Below are positions 35,548 through 43,947 of a DNA stretch of 64,000 bases, piece after piece. The notes under the pieces were generated by a model, which ran no database searches, was not told where the DNA came from, and saw only the letters and a list, made by a program, of their open reading frames with translations. Made by a program: the position numbers and the translations under genes. The first letter of the stretch is position 1; every line of letters starts with the position of its first letter. Origin of the DNA: Marinobacter guineae (GTDB lineage Bacteria; Pseudomonadota; Gammaproteobacteria; Pseudomonadales; Oleiphilaceae); contig NZ_KZ319339.1 in NCBI RefSeq assembly GCF_002744735.1, forward strand, positions 310,001 through 374,000. Direction: 5' to 3'.

Positions 35548-36540
35548 TCAGCCGGGCAGGAAATCAATCGGGAACCGCACTTTGCGGGTCTCGACCTTGT
35601 CGGCACCAAAGTGGAACAGTCGTACCCGCATGGCGATTCTCTGCTCCAGGGAAGGATGCTCCAGTTCGGAGCTGACAACTTCACAGGCGGAAACCGAACC
35701 ATCCGGTTCGATCACCAGCTCCAGTAATACCTTGCCCTCAAGCGTTGGGTCCTGCCGCAACTCCCGTCGGTACAGGGAGTAAAGCGCGGTTTTCTGGGCG
35801 TCAAATACCTTGCGAATATTGCTCATGGCACGCTCACCCACTGACGGCCCGGAATCAGCAGGCTTCGCAACCACGGCACGGGCCTCCTCAACGGGCGCTG
35901 CGACTTTCCTGACCTCGTGTCCGGCCACATTAACCGATGTTTCCGGGGTCACAGCGTCTGTAACCCCGCCGCTGCCACTGAGCACCCTTTCCGAATCCCC
36001 TGGGGCAACGTTGCGAGCCACGCTATCGGAATCTGTGTTCGCCACAAATTGCCTGCCTGGCGCCGGTTCGGGCGCCCTGAGCGAGGCCAGCCGGTCTTTC
36101 ATCGCCAGCAGCCCGGACCGGGATGCCTTCTCCCTCGCCTGCTCGGTGGTTTGCTGCGGTTTGGCCGGCTGGGCAACGGTGGGCTCCGGCCGGGGTGCGG
36201 GTTTCGGTTCAGCTTTTACGGGTTCGGGGGTCGGCTTTTCCGGTTCTTTTTTCTGAACCTCGGGTTCGGGCTCCGGTTCTTGTTCGACCGGCTCTGGCTT
36301 GACAGGCTGAGGTTCCACAACGGGCTTTGGCTTCTCCACAAGGCGCGCAAGCCTCGGTGCAATTTGCTCGGCGTCACTGCGTTCAATTTCCGGCAGGTCC
36401 AGTGTCGGAATCAAAAATGCCGGAGGCAGTAACAGTGCCAGCATCACCGCGACGATGGCACCAAACCGGAGATTCTCACCGGTATCCCGGCTCCATGGCA
36501 GCCCGGCGGATTGCGCCGCAGGAGAAAAGGTATCAGCCAT
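35548..36540 (-). CDS. TonB-like energy transducer with AgmX/PglI-type C-terminal domain
   Basis: A 330-residue protein started at the ATG at 36538-36540, which overlaps the upstream TolR-like stop by 8 bases. Layout: a short cytoplasmic N-terminus, a membrane segment near residues 30-48 (AIVAVMLALLLPPAFLI), a long Pro/Glu/Lys-rich spacer (residues 70-140) and a Ser/Ala-rich stretch. A C-terminal domain of about 85 residues begins ALYSLYRRELRQDPTLEGKV, has GSVSACEVVSSELEHPSLEQ and ends VRFPIDFLPG. That last domain matches what I know as the AgmX/PglI C-terminal tail of Myxococcus gliding proteins, a relative of the TonB C-terminus. It likely spans the periplasm and carries force from the TolQ/TolR motor to outer parts. 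It is the last gene of the nine-gene operon. Confidence 0.82.
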   Translation of the reverse strand: MADTFSPAAQSAGLPWSRDTGENLRFGAIVAVMLALLLPPAFLIPTLDLPEIERSDAEQIAPRLARLVEKPKPVVEPQPVKPEPVEQEPEPEPEVQKKEPEKPTPEPVKAEPKPAPRPEPTVAQPAKPQQTTEQAREKASRSGLLAMKDRLASLRAPEPAPGRQFVANTDSDSVARNVAPGDSERVLSGSGGVTDAVTPETSVNVAGHEVRKVAAPVEEARAVVAKPADSGPSVGERAMSNIRKVFDAQKTALYSLYRRELRQDPTLEGKVLLELVIEPDGSVSACEVVSSELEHPSLEQRIAMRVRLFHFGADKVETRKVRFPIDFLPG

Positions 36541-37021
36541 TGCGAGCCTCCCCTTCCACCGCAAGCCGAACCTGTCGGTATTGCTCGTCAACACAAGTCT
36601 GCATCACTTTCCGGAGCAGCCGGTAATCGGTATCACGGCCGGCCATGATGGTAACCGCCAGTCCCTCATCGGGGAGCTCGGGCCAGCGGTTACGCCGCCA
36701 GGCCAGTTCCTTCGATAAACCGGAAATATGGGTATCTCCTGTTTCGATGCCGTCCAACCGGGCCACTTCATTGCCCTGAACGAGAATTGAGTTGCCGGTT
36801 ACCTGCACCGTGAGACTCTCTTCGGCTTCCTGCTGTGCCGTCGATTTGGGCAGAGTCACATCGGTGGTGTTCTGCATGACCTTCACATCGGAGGAATTCA
36901 CCATCAGGAAGAAAACCAGAATGGTGAAGATGTCCATGAGCGAAACCAGATTCAGGCCACCCGGCTTGTGCATGCGGCCACGGTGCCGCTGGATCCTGCG
37001 GGCCTTTCGCGATTTCTTCAC
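36533..37021 (-). CDS. ExbD/TolR-like motor subunit 2 (Asp retained)
   Basis: A 162-residue inner-membrane protein that begins with GTG at 37019-37021, overlapping the first TolR-like stop by 4 bases (GTGA). A basic N-terminus (RKARRIQRHRGRMHKPGG) precedes the single membrane segment LNLVSLMDIFTILVFFLMVN. Asp30 aligns with the proton-carrying Asp of ExbD and TolR. The periplasmic part (about 110 residues) ends in an RDTDYRLLRKVMQTC-type ExbD fold. Together with the TolQ-like protein it should form a proton-driven rotary or stator complex. A single TolQ with two TolR-like partners is the AglR-AglQ-AglS pattern. Confidence 0.9.
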   Translation of the reverse strand: MKKSRKARRIQRHRGRMHKPGGLNLVSLMDIFTILVFFLMVNSSDVKVMQNTTDVTLPKSTAQQEAEESLTVQVTGNSILVQGNEVARLDGIETGDTHISGLSKELAWRRNRWPELPDEGLAVTIMAGRDTDYRLLRKVMQTCVDEQYRQVRLAVEGEARNG

Positions 37022-37548
37022 ACGCCCTCCCCGGATGCTTTCCTGTTAGCGGCGGCAAGCTGGCGATTCTCCGGAGCATCCATCAGGGAAACATCCGGAA
37101 AAAGCTCGCCCTCAACCACACTGGCCGCGACCACGGCCGGGTAAGAGCGAACCGTATCCATGGCGGTGACCAACGTCTGGTAATCGATATCGGGGCCAAC
37201 TTCCAGCACCACATCGGTTTTCGCCGGCACCCGGTTTTTCACCTGGCGAAGGACGTCACGAAGCGCGTCAAAATCCTGTGCTCCCTGATTTTTCGGCAGC
37301 ACACGGATCAGCCCCCGATCGCTGTCAGCAATTTCGATGCCCTCCGGAATCAGTGTTACCACTAGGCGAAACTCATCCGCTTCCGGAGCGTCGCCGGCCT
37401 CCATTCCCGGAAAGTTCAGTTCGATCATGCGGACCTGGCTGAACACCATGCCCAGCAACAGAACCGGCACCAGAACGATCATGAGGTTCAGAAAGGCAGT
37501 TATGTCCAGCTCCGGCGATGTACTCAGCCTGCGGTGTCGGCGTCTCAT
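37018..37548 (-). CDS. ExbD/TolR-like motor subunit 1 (Asp replaced by Asn)
   Basis: A 176-residue ExbD/TolR homologue. Residues 15-37 form the membrane segment (DITAFLNLMIVLVPVLLLGM). In ExbD the same stretch reads like NVTPFIDVMLVLL. Aligned on the xTxFxx pattern, the functional Asp is Asn21 here, so this copy probably cannot carry protons. The periplasmic domain has the expected fold, including a DVVLEVGPDIDYQTLVTAMD segment near residue 125. It lies 9 bases after the TolQ-like gene and overlaps the second TolR-like gene. The two subunits may form a heterodimer in which only subunit 2 conducts protons. Confidence 0.9.
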   Translation of the reverse strand: MRRRHRRLSTSPELDITAFLNLMIVLVPVLLLGMVFSQVRMIELNFPGMEAGDAPEADEFRLVVTLIPEGIEIADSDRGLIRVLPKNQGAQDFDALRDVLRQVKNRVPAKTDVVLEVGPDIDYQTLVTAMDTVRSYPAVVAASVVEGELFPDVSLMDAPENRQLAAANRKASGEGV

Positions 37549-37557
37549 GGCATCAAC

Positions 37558-38217
37558 TCAGGCTGCGGATGGCCGGGAGTGCGGGTTCGAAACAGGATCA
37601 GAAACAATGTTCAGTAGTTTCACGCCAGCCATTTCAAAACTGTCCACGATTTCGTTGGTGCGGGTTTGCAGCACGGCATGGAACATCAGCAGCGGTATCG
37701 CAGACATCAGCCCGAATGCGGTGGTATTCATGGCAACCGAAATACTGCTGGAAAGCAGGCTGGCCTTTTGGGAAGGGTCTGCGGCGGCCACTGCGGTGAA
37801 GGCGGCGATCAGACCGATGATGGTACCCAAAAGTCCCAGAAGAGTGGCGATGTTGGCCAGGGTTGCCAGGTACTGGGTGCGTTTTTCCAGCCGGGGAAGG
37901 ACTTCCATCAGACCTTCCTCCATGGCGTATTCAATATCTTCCCGCCGGCTGTTGCTCAGCAACCGGCCAATGCCTGCACCCATGATGGCGGCAATGGCAC
38001 TGTCCGAATTGCTGGCCGCTTTCATGGCCCGCTGGTAATCACGCTTCTGCAACAAGGGCAGGATACCCCGCTCGAAGGCCGCCCGGTTGCGCCGCCTGAC
38101 TCCGGAGAGGTAGAAAAACCGTTCCAGGGTAATGGCCAGGCCCAGCGCCAACACAACGGCGATGGGGTACATGAAGGGGCCGCCTTCCTGGAAAAAACGT
38201 ACGATGGTGTCGAGCAT
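37558..38217 (-). CDS. MotA/TolQ/ExbB-like proton channel protein
   Basis: A 219-residue inner-membrane protein. Membrane segments lie near residues 15-33 (PFMYPIAVVLALGLAITLER), 120-145 (LATLANIATLLGLLGTIIGL) and 160-185 (ISVAMNTTAFGLMSAIPLLM). The Thr-rich and Gly-rich pattern in the last two is typical of TolQ, ExbB and AglR. A large cytoplasmic loop separates the first from the second. It should form the pentameric channel around the TolR-like dimer. GGGAGAAC precedes the ATG. It follows the small exported protein by 27 bases and leads the motor part of the operon. Confidence 0.93.
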   Translation of the reverse strand: MLDTIVRFFQEGGPFMYPIAVVLALGLAITLERFFYLSGVRRRNRAAFERGILPLLQKRDYQRAMKAASNSDSAIAAIMGAGIGRLLSNSRREDIEYAMEEGLMEVLPRLEKRTQYLATLANIATLLGLLGTIIGLIAAFTAVAAADPSQKASLLSSSISVAMNTTAFGLMSAIPLLMFHAVLQTRTNEIVDSFEMAGVKLLNIVSDPVSNPHSRPSAA

Positions 38218-38244
38218 GATTGTTCTCCCGTTGTTACTGCACAG

Positions 38245-38595
38245 TCATGGCTGAGTCCCCGAGGAGCTGGGAATCAGGGGGCTCAGGATCAGGGGGTTAA
38301 GGGTTTCACGAAACAGGCGATGCCTTTCCAGCGCCACAGGGTCTGCCGGCCGCATCAGTTCTGGCGCCGTATCATCCAGCTTTGCCCGGGGGCGTTTTGG
38401 CAGGCTCGGTGCCCGCCAGGGCAATATGTAAAGCACCCGAGGCTCATCCTCGCCAAGACTGGCCGATATGCCGTCAACGCTCAGACGAACGGTGTCATCC
38501 GGGCTCGCCTCTGCACGGACCGGAGCCAGCGCGATCAGTCCGGCCACAACGACTGACAACACACCCGTTGCGGTTTTCTGCAGGTAGTTGCGCAT
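38245..38595 (-). CDS. Small exported protein in the Agl-like operon
   Basis: A 116-residue protein with a signal peptide (MRNYLQKTATGVLSVVVAGL, cleaved near APVRAEA). The short mature part is rich in Pro, Arg and Leu (RVLYILPWRAPSLPKRPRAK). No family is recognised. Its ATG follows the TPR lipoprotein stop directly (TAGATG), with GGAGG nine bases before it, so translation is coupled. Position and export suggest a periplasmic part of the same machine. Nothing more can be said from the sequence. Confidence 0.75.
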   Translation of the reverse strand: MRNYLQKTATGVLSVVVAGLIALAPVRAEASPDDTVRLSVDGISASLGEDEPRVLYILPWRAPSLPKRPRAKLDDTAPELMRPADPVALERHRLFRETLNPLILSPLIPSSSGTQP

Positions 38596-39075
38596 CTATT
38601 GCAGCCTCCGTTCCAGGTCGGCAATCCATCCGGTGACGAGCGTGTCGTCTTCCTCCGTCAGTGCCCGATAGCGGTGGTAGTGAATCAGCGCCTTGTCGAG
38701 TTCCAACAGATACAGTTCCGCAATCACGGCCAGGTTGTAATGCAGCTCGGCAACCTCCGGCGAGTTCGAAATACCGGTCTCCAGAAGCTTTGCCGCTTCG
38801 GCAAAGCGGTGTTGATCTTTCATTACCAGGGCCAGATTATTCACGACGACCGCATTGCCCGGGTCCAGCTCAACGGCCTTCTGCCATGCCTCGGCGGCGG
38901 CATGCCTGCGGCCCTGTTCCAGAGCCAGTTGCCCTTCCCTTGCGAAGCTTTTTGCCAACTCCGGGTTCGCCTGCACGGGTTCGGGCTCTTGAACCGTCTG
39001 CCCGGCGCAGCCTCCCAGCAGAACAAGCAGAAGAGTCCAGGCCAACAGGCTCTTCAAGCAGCCATTACGCACCAT
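38596..39075 (-). CDS. TPR lipoprotein (GltE-like position)
   Basis: A 159-residue lipoprotein. Starting at the ATG at 39073-39075 (GGAGG six bases upstream), the signal peptide reaches the lipobox LLGGC near residue 23. Behind it lie about three TPR units, for instance EAWQKAVELDPGNAVVVNNL and ELHYNLAVIAELYLLELDKA. The residue after the Cys is Ala, so sorting to the outer membrane is expected. The start lies inside the end of the large TPR gene (11-base overlap). In Myxococcus, GltE is a TPR lipoprotein of the gliding complex. Equivalence is suggested by context, not shown. Confidence 0.87.
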   Translation of the reverse strand: MVRNGCLKSLLAWTLLLVLLGGCAGQTVQEPEPVQANPELAKSFAREGQLALEQGRRHAAAEAWQKAVELDPGNAVVVNNLALVMKDQHRFAEAAKLLETGISNSPEVAELHYNLAVIAELYLLELDKALIHYHRYRALTEEDDTLVTGWIADLERRLQ

Positions 39076-41884
39076 CACCAGCCTCCATGTTCCAGCTCAA
39101 CCATTTCACCTTGCGCTCGTAGCGCCCCGGATGCAGATCGGCCAGAACACCCAGGCTGCGCCCAATCCATGCATCGTATCCCCGGGAGGTGATCCGCCGA
39201 TGGTTCTCGGTGTGCAGCCGAATGGCCTTCTCTTCAAACGGATAGGCTTCCTCTTCCAGCAGCATTTGGTATTGCATGGTCTCCAGCTCATTCAGGTCCG
39301 CGGGCACTGATGACGCCATAAGGTCCCGGGCCAAACCCCGATACAGTTCCGCACGGCGATAAAGGGACTCAGACAACACCGCCTCTCCGCCAAGTGCCTC
39401 GGCATCCAGGAATCGTTGACGCGCGGTTTCCAGCGCGCTTTGCTTACGTGCCAGCGAGTCTTCCAGGGGATGGGTCAGTTCAATGCTGGTGAAAACGGCA
39501 GCGGCGCGGGCACCGAGAACCAGCGAAGCGCGAGAAGCCCACTGCAGGGTGTCCGGGCTGTGCCACGGGCTGTCCAACTCCGCGCGGACCATGGCTTCCC
39601 GCCAGTAATCCCCCTCAACGCCTGATTCCATAAGGCGGTAACGCATGGTCTGAAGTTGCAGGTGGCCCGGACCATCCTCAGCAACGATGCCAGTGGCCAG
39701 ATAGTCCCGGTAAAGGCCATTGCGTTCGGCGACATTACCAGCTTCGTGTAGCAGTTCGGCGGCTCTGAGCCGAAGCTCCCAGGGATCAGGTTGGCCTTCA
39801 GCCACCAGGAGGAGTTCTGATGCGGCCAGCGCTGGCTGCCCCGATGAAACCCAGGCGTGAACCAGCTTATCGCTGATGCCCGATGCCAGCTCATGCCCCG
39901 GGAAGTCCGACCGGAAACGTTCAAGATCTTCAATTGCCCCGGGCCAGTCCGACGCTTTGAGCAGGGTGTTGGCGGCGTCGTAGCGGCCCTTGATGGCAAG
40001 ATCTGATCCCGGCAGCACGGAACCGACGCGACGGAAGTGTCGGACCGCCTCTTCGATCTTGCCATTGGCCGCGGCCCGCTCGCCTTGACGGTACACCACC
40101 GTGGCCAGCTGTTTGCGGATGCTTGCTATCTCATCAGCCCCTACCGGGTTGTTGGGGAGATTCCCGATGTCGCTGTTTTCCGCGAGCTCCAGAGCCTGCG
40201 TCCAGGCCCTCTCTGCAAGACCGTATTCATCCTGTTGCTGTCGGACTTTTGCGGTTACCTGCCATGCTGCATAACGTTCCCGGGGCGAAGCTTTCCCACG
40301 GGTGATGACTCTGGCGCTGTAATCCAGAGCGCGCTGGTGTTCGCCTGCGGTGAGCCAGCGGTCAGACAGATCTGCCATCAGGCCGGCACTTCTGGCATCG
40401 CCGGAAAAACGTTCGGCAAACCGATCGGCTTCGGCAGAAACTTCCTCAAGCCCCGGGGTGAATCCCTGGCCCGTTCGCCGACCATCAAGGCCTTCGCGTA
40501 GCAACGAAACGGCCGCCCATCCGGCATCAGCCGCCTCGTTGTAATTCACCTCATAGGCGGCGCGCCTGAAGTTCGCCAGTGCCTCGGGAAACTGACCTGC
40601 CTGGAGCCGCGCGTCACCCGCCAGCCGAAGGATTTCACCAATCCGGACTGAATACCGGGCAAGCCCCTCGTAATACCCCGCAGCCAAAGCAAAAGCCGCC
40701 TCGCCGATGGTAACATCGTTCGTGTTAGCCGAGTTTGTTCCCCGGTTATACTGAAAGTCCGCCAGCATCCGGCTGAAGCCTTGCCATTGTTTCTGCTCGC
40801 CCGGGTTGAGGCGATCGTAGCCGGCGTCGGTCGCGAAACGTGCAACGAACTCGGCCCTCGCGCCACGAACCCGTTCAGGCTGGCCAGCCCGCTGCCAGAC
40901 ATCGACTAGCTGCAACAGGAATGCGGGAACCTTGGCGTGATCCGGCGCGTAGTGAATAAATGCCTCGTTGACGGCAACGCTGGCTTCGGTCTGCCCCTGG
41001 ACAGCGTAATAATCCGCGAGCCGGTCAAACAGCAGATGCGCCCAGGGCCGCATCCGGCTCTCGTCCAGCCAGGAAATCAGAGTTTCAGGACCACGTTTTC
41101 TGGCCGCCATCAGGGCAAGCACGCGGAAGGTGTCATCGATAGTGTCGACACTCGATTCGTTAACATTTTCCAGGCTTTGGGCGCTTGGCAGAAACTCGTC
41201 CAGAACGGTGACGAAGGTATTGGCTGCCCGGTCCCAGGCCCGGGCACCCTGCTTGAACTGACTCCAGCCCAGCATATATCGGGCCTTGGTGCCGAGTTCG
41301 CCGTTTTCGCCGGATTCAACCAGAAGCTGATAACCAGTTTCTGCCTCTGCGTAGCGACCGGACGCAAAGGCGGACTCCGCAATCCGGAACCTGGCCTCTG
41401 GCACCAGCGCCGAATCCGGATAGAGGCCGACCAGCTGTTTCAACCGCTGAATGGAATCCTCATGGTTGCCTGTCAGGGCATGGGCCTTGGCCATCTGATA
41501 GAGCAACTCATCAAGCCGCCCGCCAAAGGAGCCCCGTTCCAGGATCGATTCGTAGCTACTGATGGCCTCGCGGTAAACCTTCTGTTCCTCGGACGGAGAG
41601 AAGCCGATGTCCGCACCGGACTTGTCGCGAATGTTACTCAAGCGATTCAGGGCATCAATCCGCACCTCCGGCTCATCCGAGTTCAGGAACAGGCGATGAT
41701 AGCGACGTGCCACTTCCGAAGCCGAAATCGCCGGCATGGGGCGGGACTCGAATTTCAGAAAAACGGGGCGCATGTCACCGATGGTTTCGCCATCACGCCC
41801 GAGGTCGACCCGGAAGGACTCCTGGGCCATCACCGGTGAGAGGAAACAAAGTGCGGTGAAAAACGTTGGAACCAGTCGTCTCAT
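39065..41884 (-). CDS. Large periplasmic TPR protein of the Agl-like operon
   Basis: A 939-residue protein. The signal peptide (MRRLVPTFFTALCFLSPVMA) is followed by helical repeats almost to the end. These include YQMAKAHALTGNHEDSIQRL, ARFRIAESAFASGRYAEAET, ARLQAGQFPEALANFRRAAY and ADRFAERFSGDARSAGLMAD. This is a long TPR/Sel1-like superhelix suited to scaffold other proteins in the periplasm. The ATG shares four bases (ATGA) with the stop of the gene before it. In Myxococcus, GltD and similar TPR proteins form the periplasmic bridge of the gliding machine. The match here is by architecture and neighbourhood only. Confidence 0.85.
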   Translation of the reverse strand: MRRLVPTFFTALCFLSPVMAQESFRVDLGRDGETIGDMRPVFLKFESRPMPAISASEVARRYHRLFLNSDEPEVRIDALNRLSNIRDKSGADIGFSPSEEQKVYREAISSYESILERGSFGGRLDELLYQMAKAHALTGNHEDSIQRLKQLVGLYPDSALVPEARFRIAESAFASGRYAEAETGYQLLVESGENGELGTKARYMLGWSQFKQGARAWDRAANTFVTVLDEFLPSAQSLENVNESSVDTIDDTFRVLALMAARKRGPETLISWLDESRMRPWAHLLFDRLADYYAVQGQTEASVAVNEAFIHYAPDHAKVPAFLLQLVDVWQRAGQPERVRGARAEFVARFATDAGYDRLNPGEQKQWQGFSRMLADFQYNRGTNSANTNDVTIGEAAFALAAGYYEGLARYSVRIGEILRLAGDARLQAGQFPEALANFRRAAYEVNYNEAADAGWAAVSLLREGLDGRRTGQGFTPGLEEVSAEADRFAERFSGDARSAGLMADLSDRWLTAGEHQRALDYSARVITRGKASPRERYAAWQVTAKVRQQQDEYGLAERAWTQALELAENSDIGNLPNNPVGADEIASIRKQLATVVYRQGERAAANGKIEEAVRHFRRVGSVLPGSDLAIKGRYDAANTLLKASDWPGAIEDLERFRSDFPGHELASGISDKLVHAWVSSGQPALAASELLLVAEGQPDPWELRLRAAELLHEAGNVAERNGLYRDYLATGIVAEDGPGHLQLQTMRYRLMESGVEGDYWREAMVRAELDSPWHSPDTLQWASRASLVLGARAAAVFTSIELTHPLEDSLARKQSALETARQRFLDAEALGGEAVLSESLYRRAELYRGLARDLMASSVPADLNELETMQYQMLLEEEAYPFEEKAIRLHTENHRRITSRGYDAWIGRSLGVLADLHPGRYERKVKWLSWNMEAGDGA

Positions 41885-43323
41885 GGCCGCCCCTCCCCCG
41901 CTTTGTCTTCGGAGAGATCGGCGTCGGCAAGACTCTGCAGAGCAAGGTATTCGTACAGGTGGGCTATCTGTTGTTCGGTTTTATCGAGGGCGAATGCCAT
42001 CTGCTGATCCCGGCTGGCAACGTAATCGAGGGCCAGTTTGTCCAGAGCCTCCTCGGCTTTCATTCTCAGACGATTAACCGAGGAGACGAGCGCGTCATTC
42101 CTGCTCTTTAGCGCGAGAGACTGATAGCGCAGCTGCCGAAGCTCCTCCGGTCGCCCGGATGCCCGATGATCGAGATTGGCCAGCCAGTCCTGGGTATCCG
42201 CCAGGGTTTGCGCCAGACTGGAGAGCCGGCTTTTGTCAGCGGAATCCGCCGCTTTGGCCGACAAACGCTCGATCCTGTCCCTGAGATCAGCTCCCTGGCT
42301 GGCGAGTGCTGCTGTATGTGCGCTAGCAGTTTGCCGCTGAATGTTGGCGATCTGCTCGGCCAGCGCACTGTCGAAGATTCCCAGATCCCTCTGGTAACCC
42401 GCAAGCCTTGCGGCCATCGCTGCCAGAGCGGCGACCCGCCCCGCGGCATGCTGGGCGGCTGGCTGCTCCATGAAACCCAGCAGATAGGCCATGCGTGGCT
42501 GGGTCAGTGTGCGGCTGTCCGCCAGGAACCAGTCAATCCCGGTTTCCCTGGCATCTTCCACCAGTGTCTTGTAAGCCCCTTGGTCCCGGATTTTTTCAGC
42601 CAGTTTGCGCAGGGTTACCCGCTCGCTTTCAAAGGCTGCGTTGGCTGCGAGGTAGGCTTCACCGGCCTGCCCGAGGTAGCCAGAGAGATCGTATCCCCGG
42701 CCCATACCAATCCAGGCGTCCGCAACACCCGGGTAAGCCAATGGGTATTTCCTGGCCCGGTGCCAGCTCTGCATGGCGGCCCGGTGGTTGCTCCGCTGCG
42801 AGAGTGCAAGGCCATGAAGATAGAGCGCCCTCGGTGTGTTGAAACTGTCCAGTGAGACTTTTTCCAGAAAACCGATCGCTTTCTCGTACTCCCCGTGCTG
42901 GTACGCAAGGTAGCCGGCGCGGACGAGCAAACGGTTGCGAAGCTGGTCACGGCGGGCGGAGTCCTCGTCGCCTTCCAGCATGGCCAGGGCGACCCTCAGG
43001 GCAACCAGGGCACGGGCAGGGTTCAGGTCTTCCCTGGCATAATCGGTAGACAGATTGAGGTAACCCACAGCGGCCCAGTAGCCTTCTTTCATTCCGGCAA
43101 GGACGCGCCCGGCATCGTCCGTCTTCCCGCTCAAACGAGCTTCCTCGGCATCCCTATAAAGCGATTGCTGGTGGTTGTCGCCCAGGTTCACGCCCACCCC
43201 ACTGGCCTGCCTGAATTCTTCCAGGCCATCCCGGATATCAGCGGGTAATACAGGTGCGGCAGACACCGTCAGTGGGTTGATGATCAGAAGCGATAAAGAA
43301 ATGCGCAGGAGTCGAAAGGTCAT
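41881..43323 (-). CDS. Exported helical protein of the Agl-like operon
   Basis: A 480-residue protein with a signal peptide (MTFRLLRISLSLLIINPLTV, cleaved after SAA). The first half has TPR-like helices (ALRVALAMLEGDEDSARRDQ, LAYQHGEYEKAIGFLEKVSL). The second half, from about residue 300, is heptad-rich and looks coiled-coil (QIANIQRQTASAHTAALASQ, RLRMKAEEALDKLALDYVAS). It probably forms a long periplasmic rod or adaptor. It lies 6 bases after the preceding gene and overlaps the 939-residue TPR gene. No named family is recognised. Confidence 0.8.
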   Translation of the reverse strand: MTFRLLRISLSLLIINPLTVSAAPVLPADIRDGLEEFRQASGVGVNLGDNHQQSLYRDAEEARLSGKTDDAGRVLAGMKEGYWAAVGYLNLSTDYAREDLNPARALVALRVALAMLEGDEDSARRDQLRNRLLVRAGYLAYQHGEYEKAIGFLEKVSLDSFNTPRALYLHGLALSQRSNHRAAMQSWHRARKYPLAYPGVADAWIGMGRGYDLSGYLGQAGEAYLAANAAFESERVTLRKLAEKIRDQGAYKTLVEDARETGIDWFLADSRTLTQPRMAYLLGFMEQPAAQHAAGRVAALAAMAARLAGYQRDLGIFDSALAEQIANIQRQTASAHTAALASQGADLRDRIERLSAKAADSADKSRLSSLAQTLADTQDWLANLDHRASGRPEELRQLRYQSLALKSRNDALVSSVNRLRMKAEEALDKLALDYVASRDQQMAFALDKTEQQIAHLYEYLALQSLADADLSEDKAGEGRP

Positions 43324-43329
43324 GGCAAC

Positions 43330-43878
43330 CTACTTCCACTCAACAAACGAAACCCGGGGTTCATAGTCCGGTGCACGTGCCTCCAGACTCATCTGTAACC
43401 GGAGGGTACCCGGGCGCTTCTGAAAACGGTGTACCGATTCGCGGCGAACGAAATCATCATTGGCGGAGCGGGCAGTTATAACCGTTTTCAGCTCGTGTTC
43501 CCCGTTCTTGAGATTGCCGGTAAACAGTTGCTGAATCCCTCCGCGTTCGAGGGAGGCACGTTCTCTTTCGGTATAAAGATGTGAAGCAACTGGCTGGCCG
43601 TTTACGAACAGCTCCACCGAATCAAGATCAAGCGCGTCCCGGCTCTGGAGCGTCAGAAAAACCGCCAGCCGGGTATTGGCGGGATGCAGCAGCTTCTGTT
43701 CAAGGGCAAAGACGCTGGCAGAGTGCCCGGCAACCTCGGCGCTCAGCGTCTCTATTTCCTCATCCAGCTCCGTGGCAGCCTTTGTCGCAGCGGGCAGCAG
43801 CAATAGCAGAAATAGCCAGCCGGTGAACGCTCTGTGTTCCTGAATCCGGCGTTTTTGTGCTTGTTGTATGCCGAACAT
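43330..43878 (-). CDS. Exported protein, first gene of the Agl-like operon
   Basis: A 182-residue protein from the ATG at 43876-43878, chosen because AGGAGG lies just before it. Longer in-frame starts reach back to 43974 but would run through the putative regulatory repeats. A basic start is followed by a hydrophobic segment (GWLFLLLLLPAATKA), which is a signal peptide or anchor. Then comes a short helical region (LDEEIETLSAEVAGHSASVF) and a beta-rich domain with LDSVELFVNGQPVASHLYTE and HRFQKRPGTLRLQMSLEARA. The function is unknown. It is the promoter-proximal gene of the set and likely periplasmic. Confidence 0.75.
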   Translation of the reverse strand: MFGIQQAQKRRIQEHRAFTGWLFLLLLLPAATKAATELDEEIETLSAEVAGHSASVFALEQKLLHPANTRLAVFLTLQSRDALDLDSVELFVNGQPVASHLYTERERASLERGGIQQLFTGNLKNGEHELKTVITARSANDDFVRRESVHRFQKRPGTLRLQMSLEARAPDYEPRVSFVEWK

Positions 43879-43893
43879 AAGCCTCCTGCCTTT

Positions 43894-43947
43894 GTAACCC
43901 ATGCAAACTTCTGTAACAGATCGGCAGAAAGCGTAACACTTGGTAAC
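43894..43947 (-). promoter_or_regulatory. Four phased GTAAC direct repeats upstream of the Agl-like operon
   Basis: GTAAC occurs at 43894-43898, 43913-43917, 43933-43937 and 43943-43947 (GTTAC read on the operon's strand). Start-to-start distances are 19, 20 and 10 bases, so all copies lie on one face of the helix. Such phased direct repeats are typical of OmpR-type response-regulator sites. The first copy is 15 bases before the operon's first start codon. Confidence 0.5.

Noticed and set aside
35548..38217. Interpretation as a standard Tol-Pal or TonB-ExbB-ExbD system
   Set aside because: TolA, TolB, Pal and YbgC-type neighbours are lacking. There are two TolR-like genes and the TonB-like protein has an AgmX-type tail within a TPR-rich operon.
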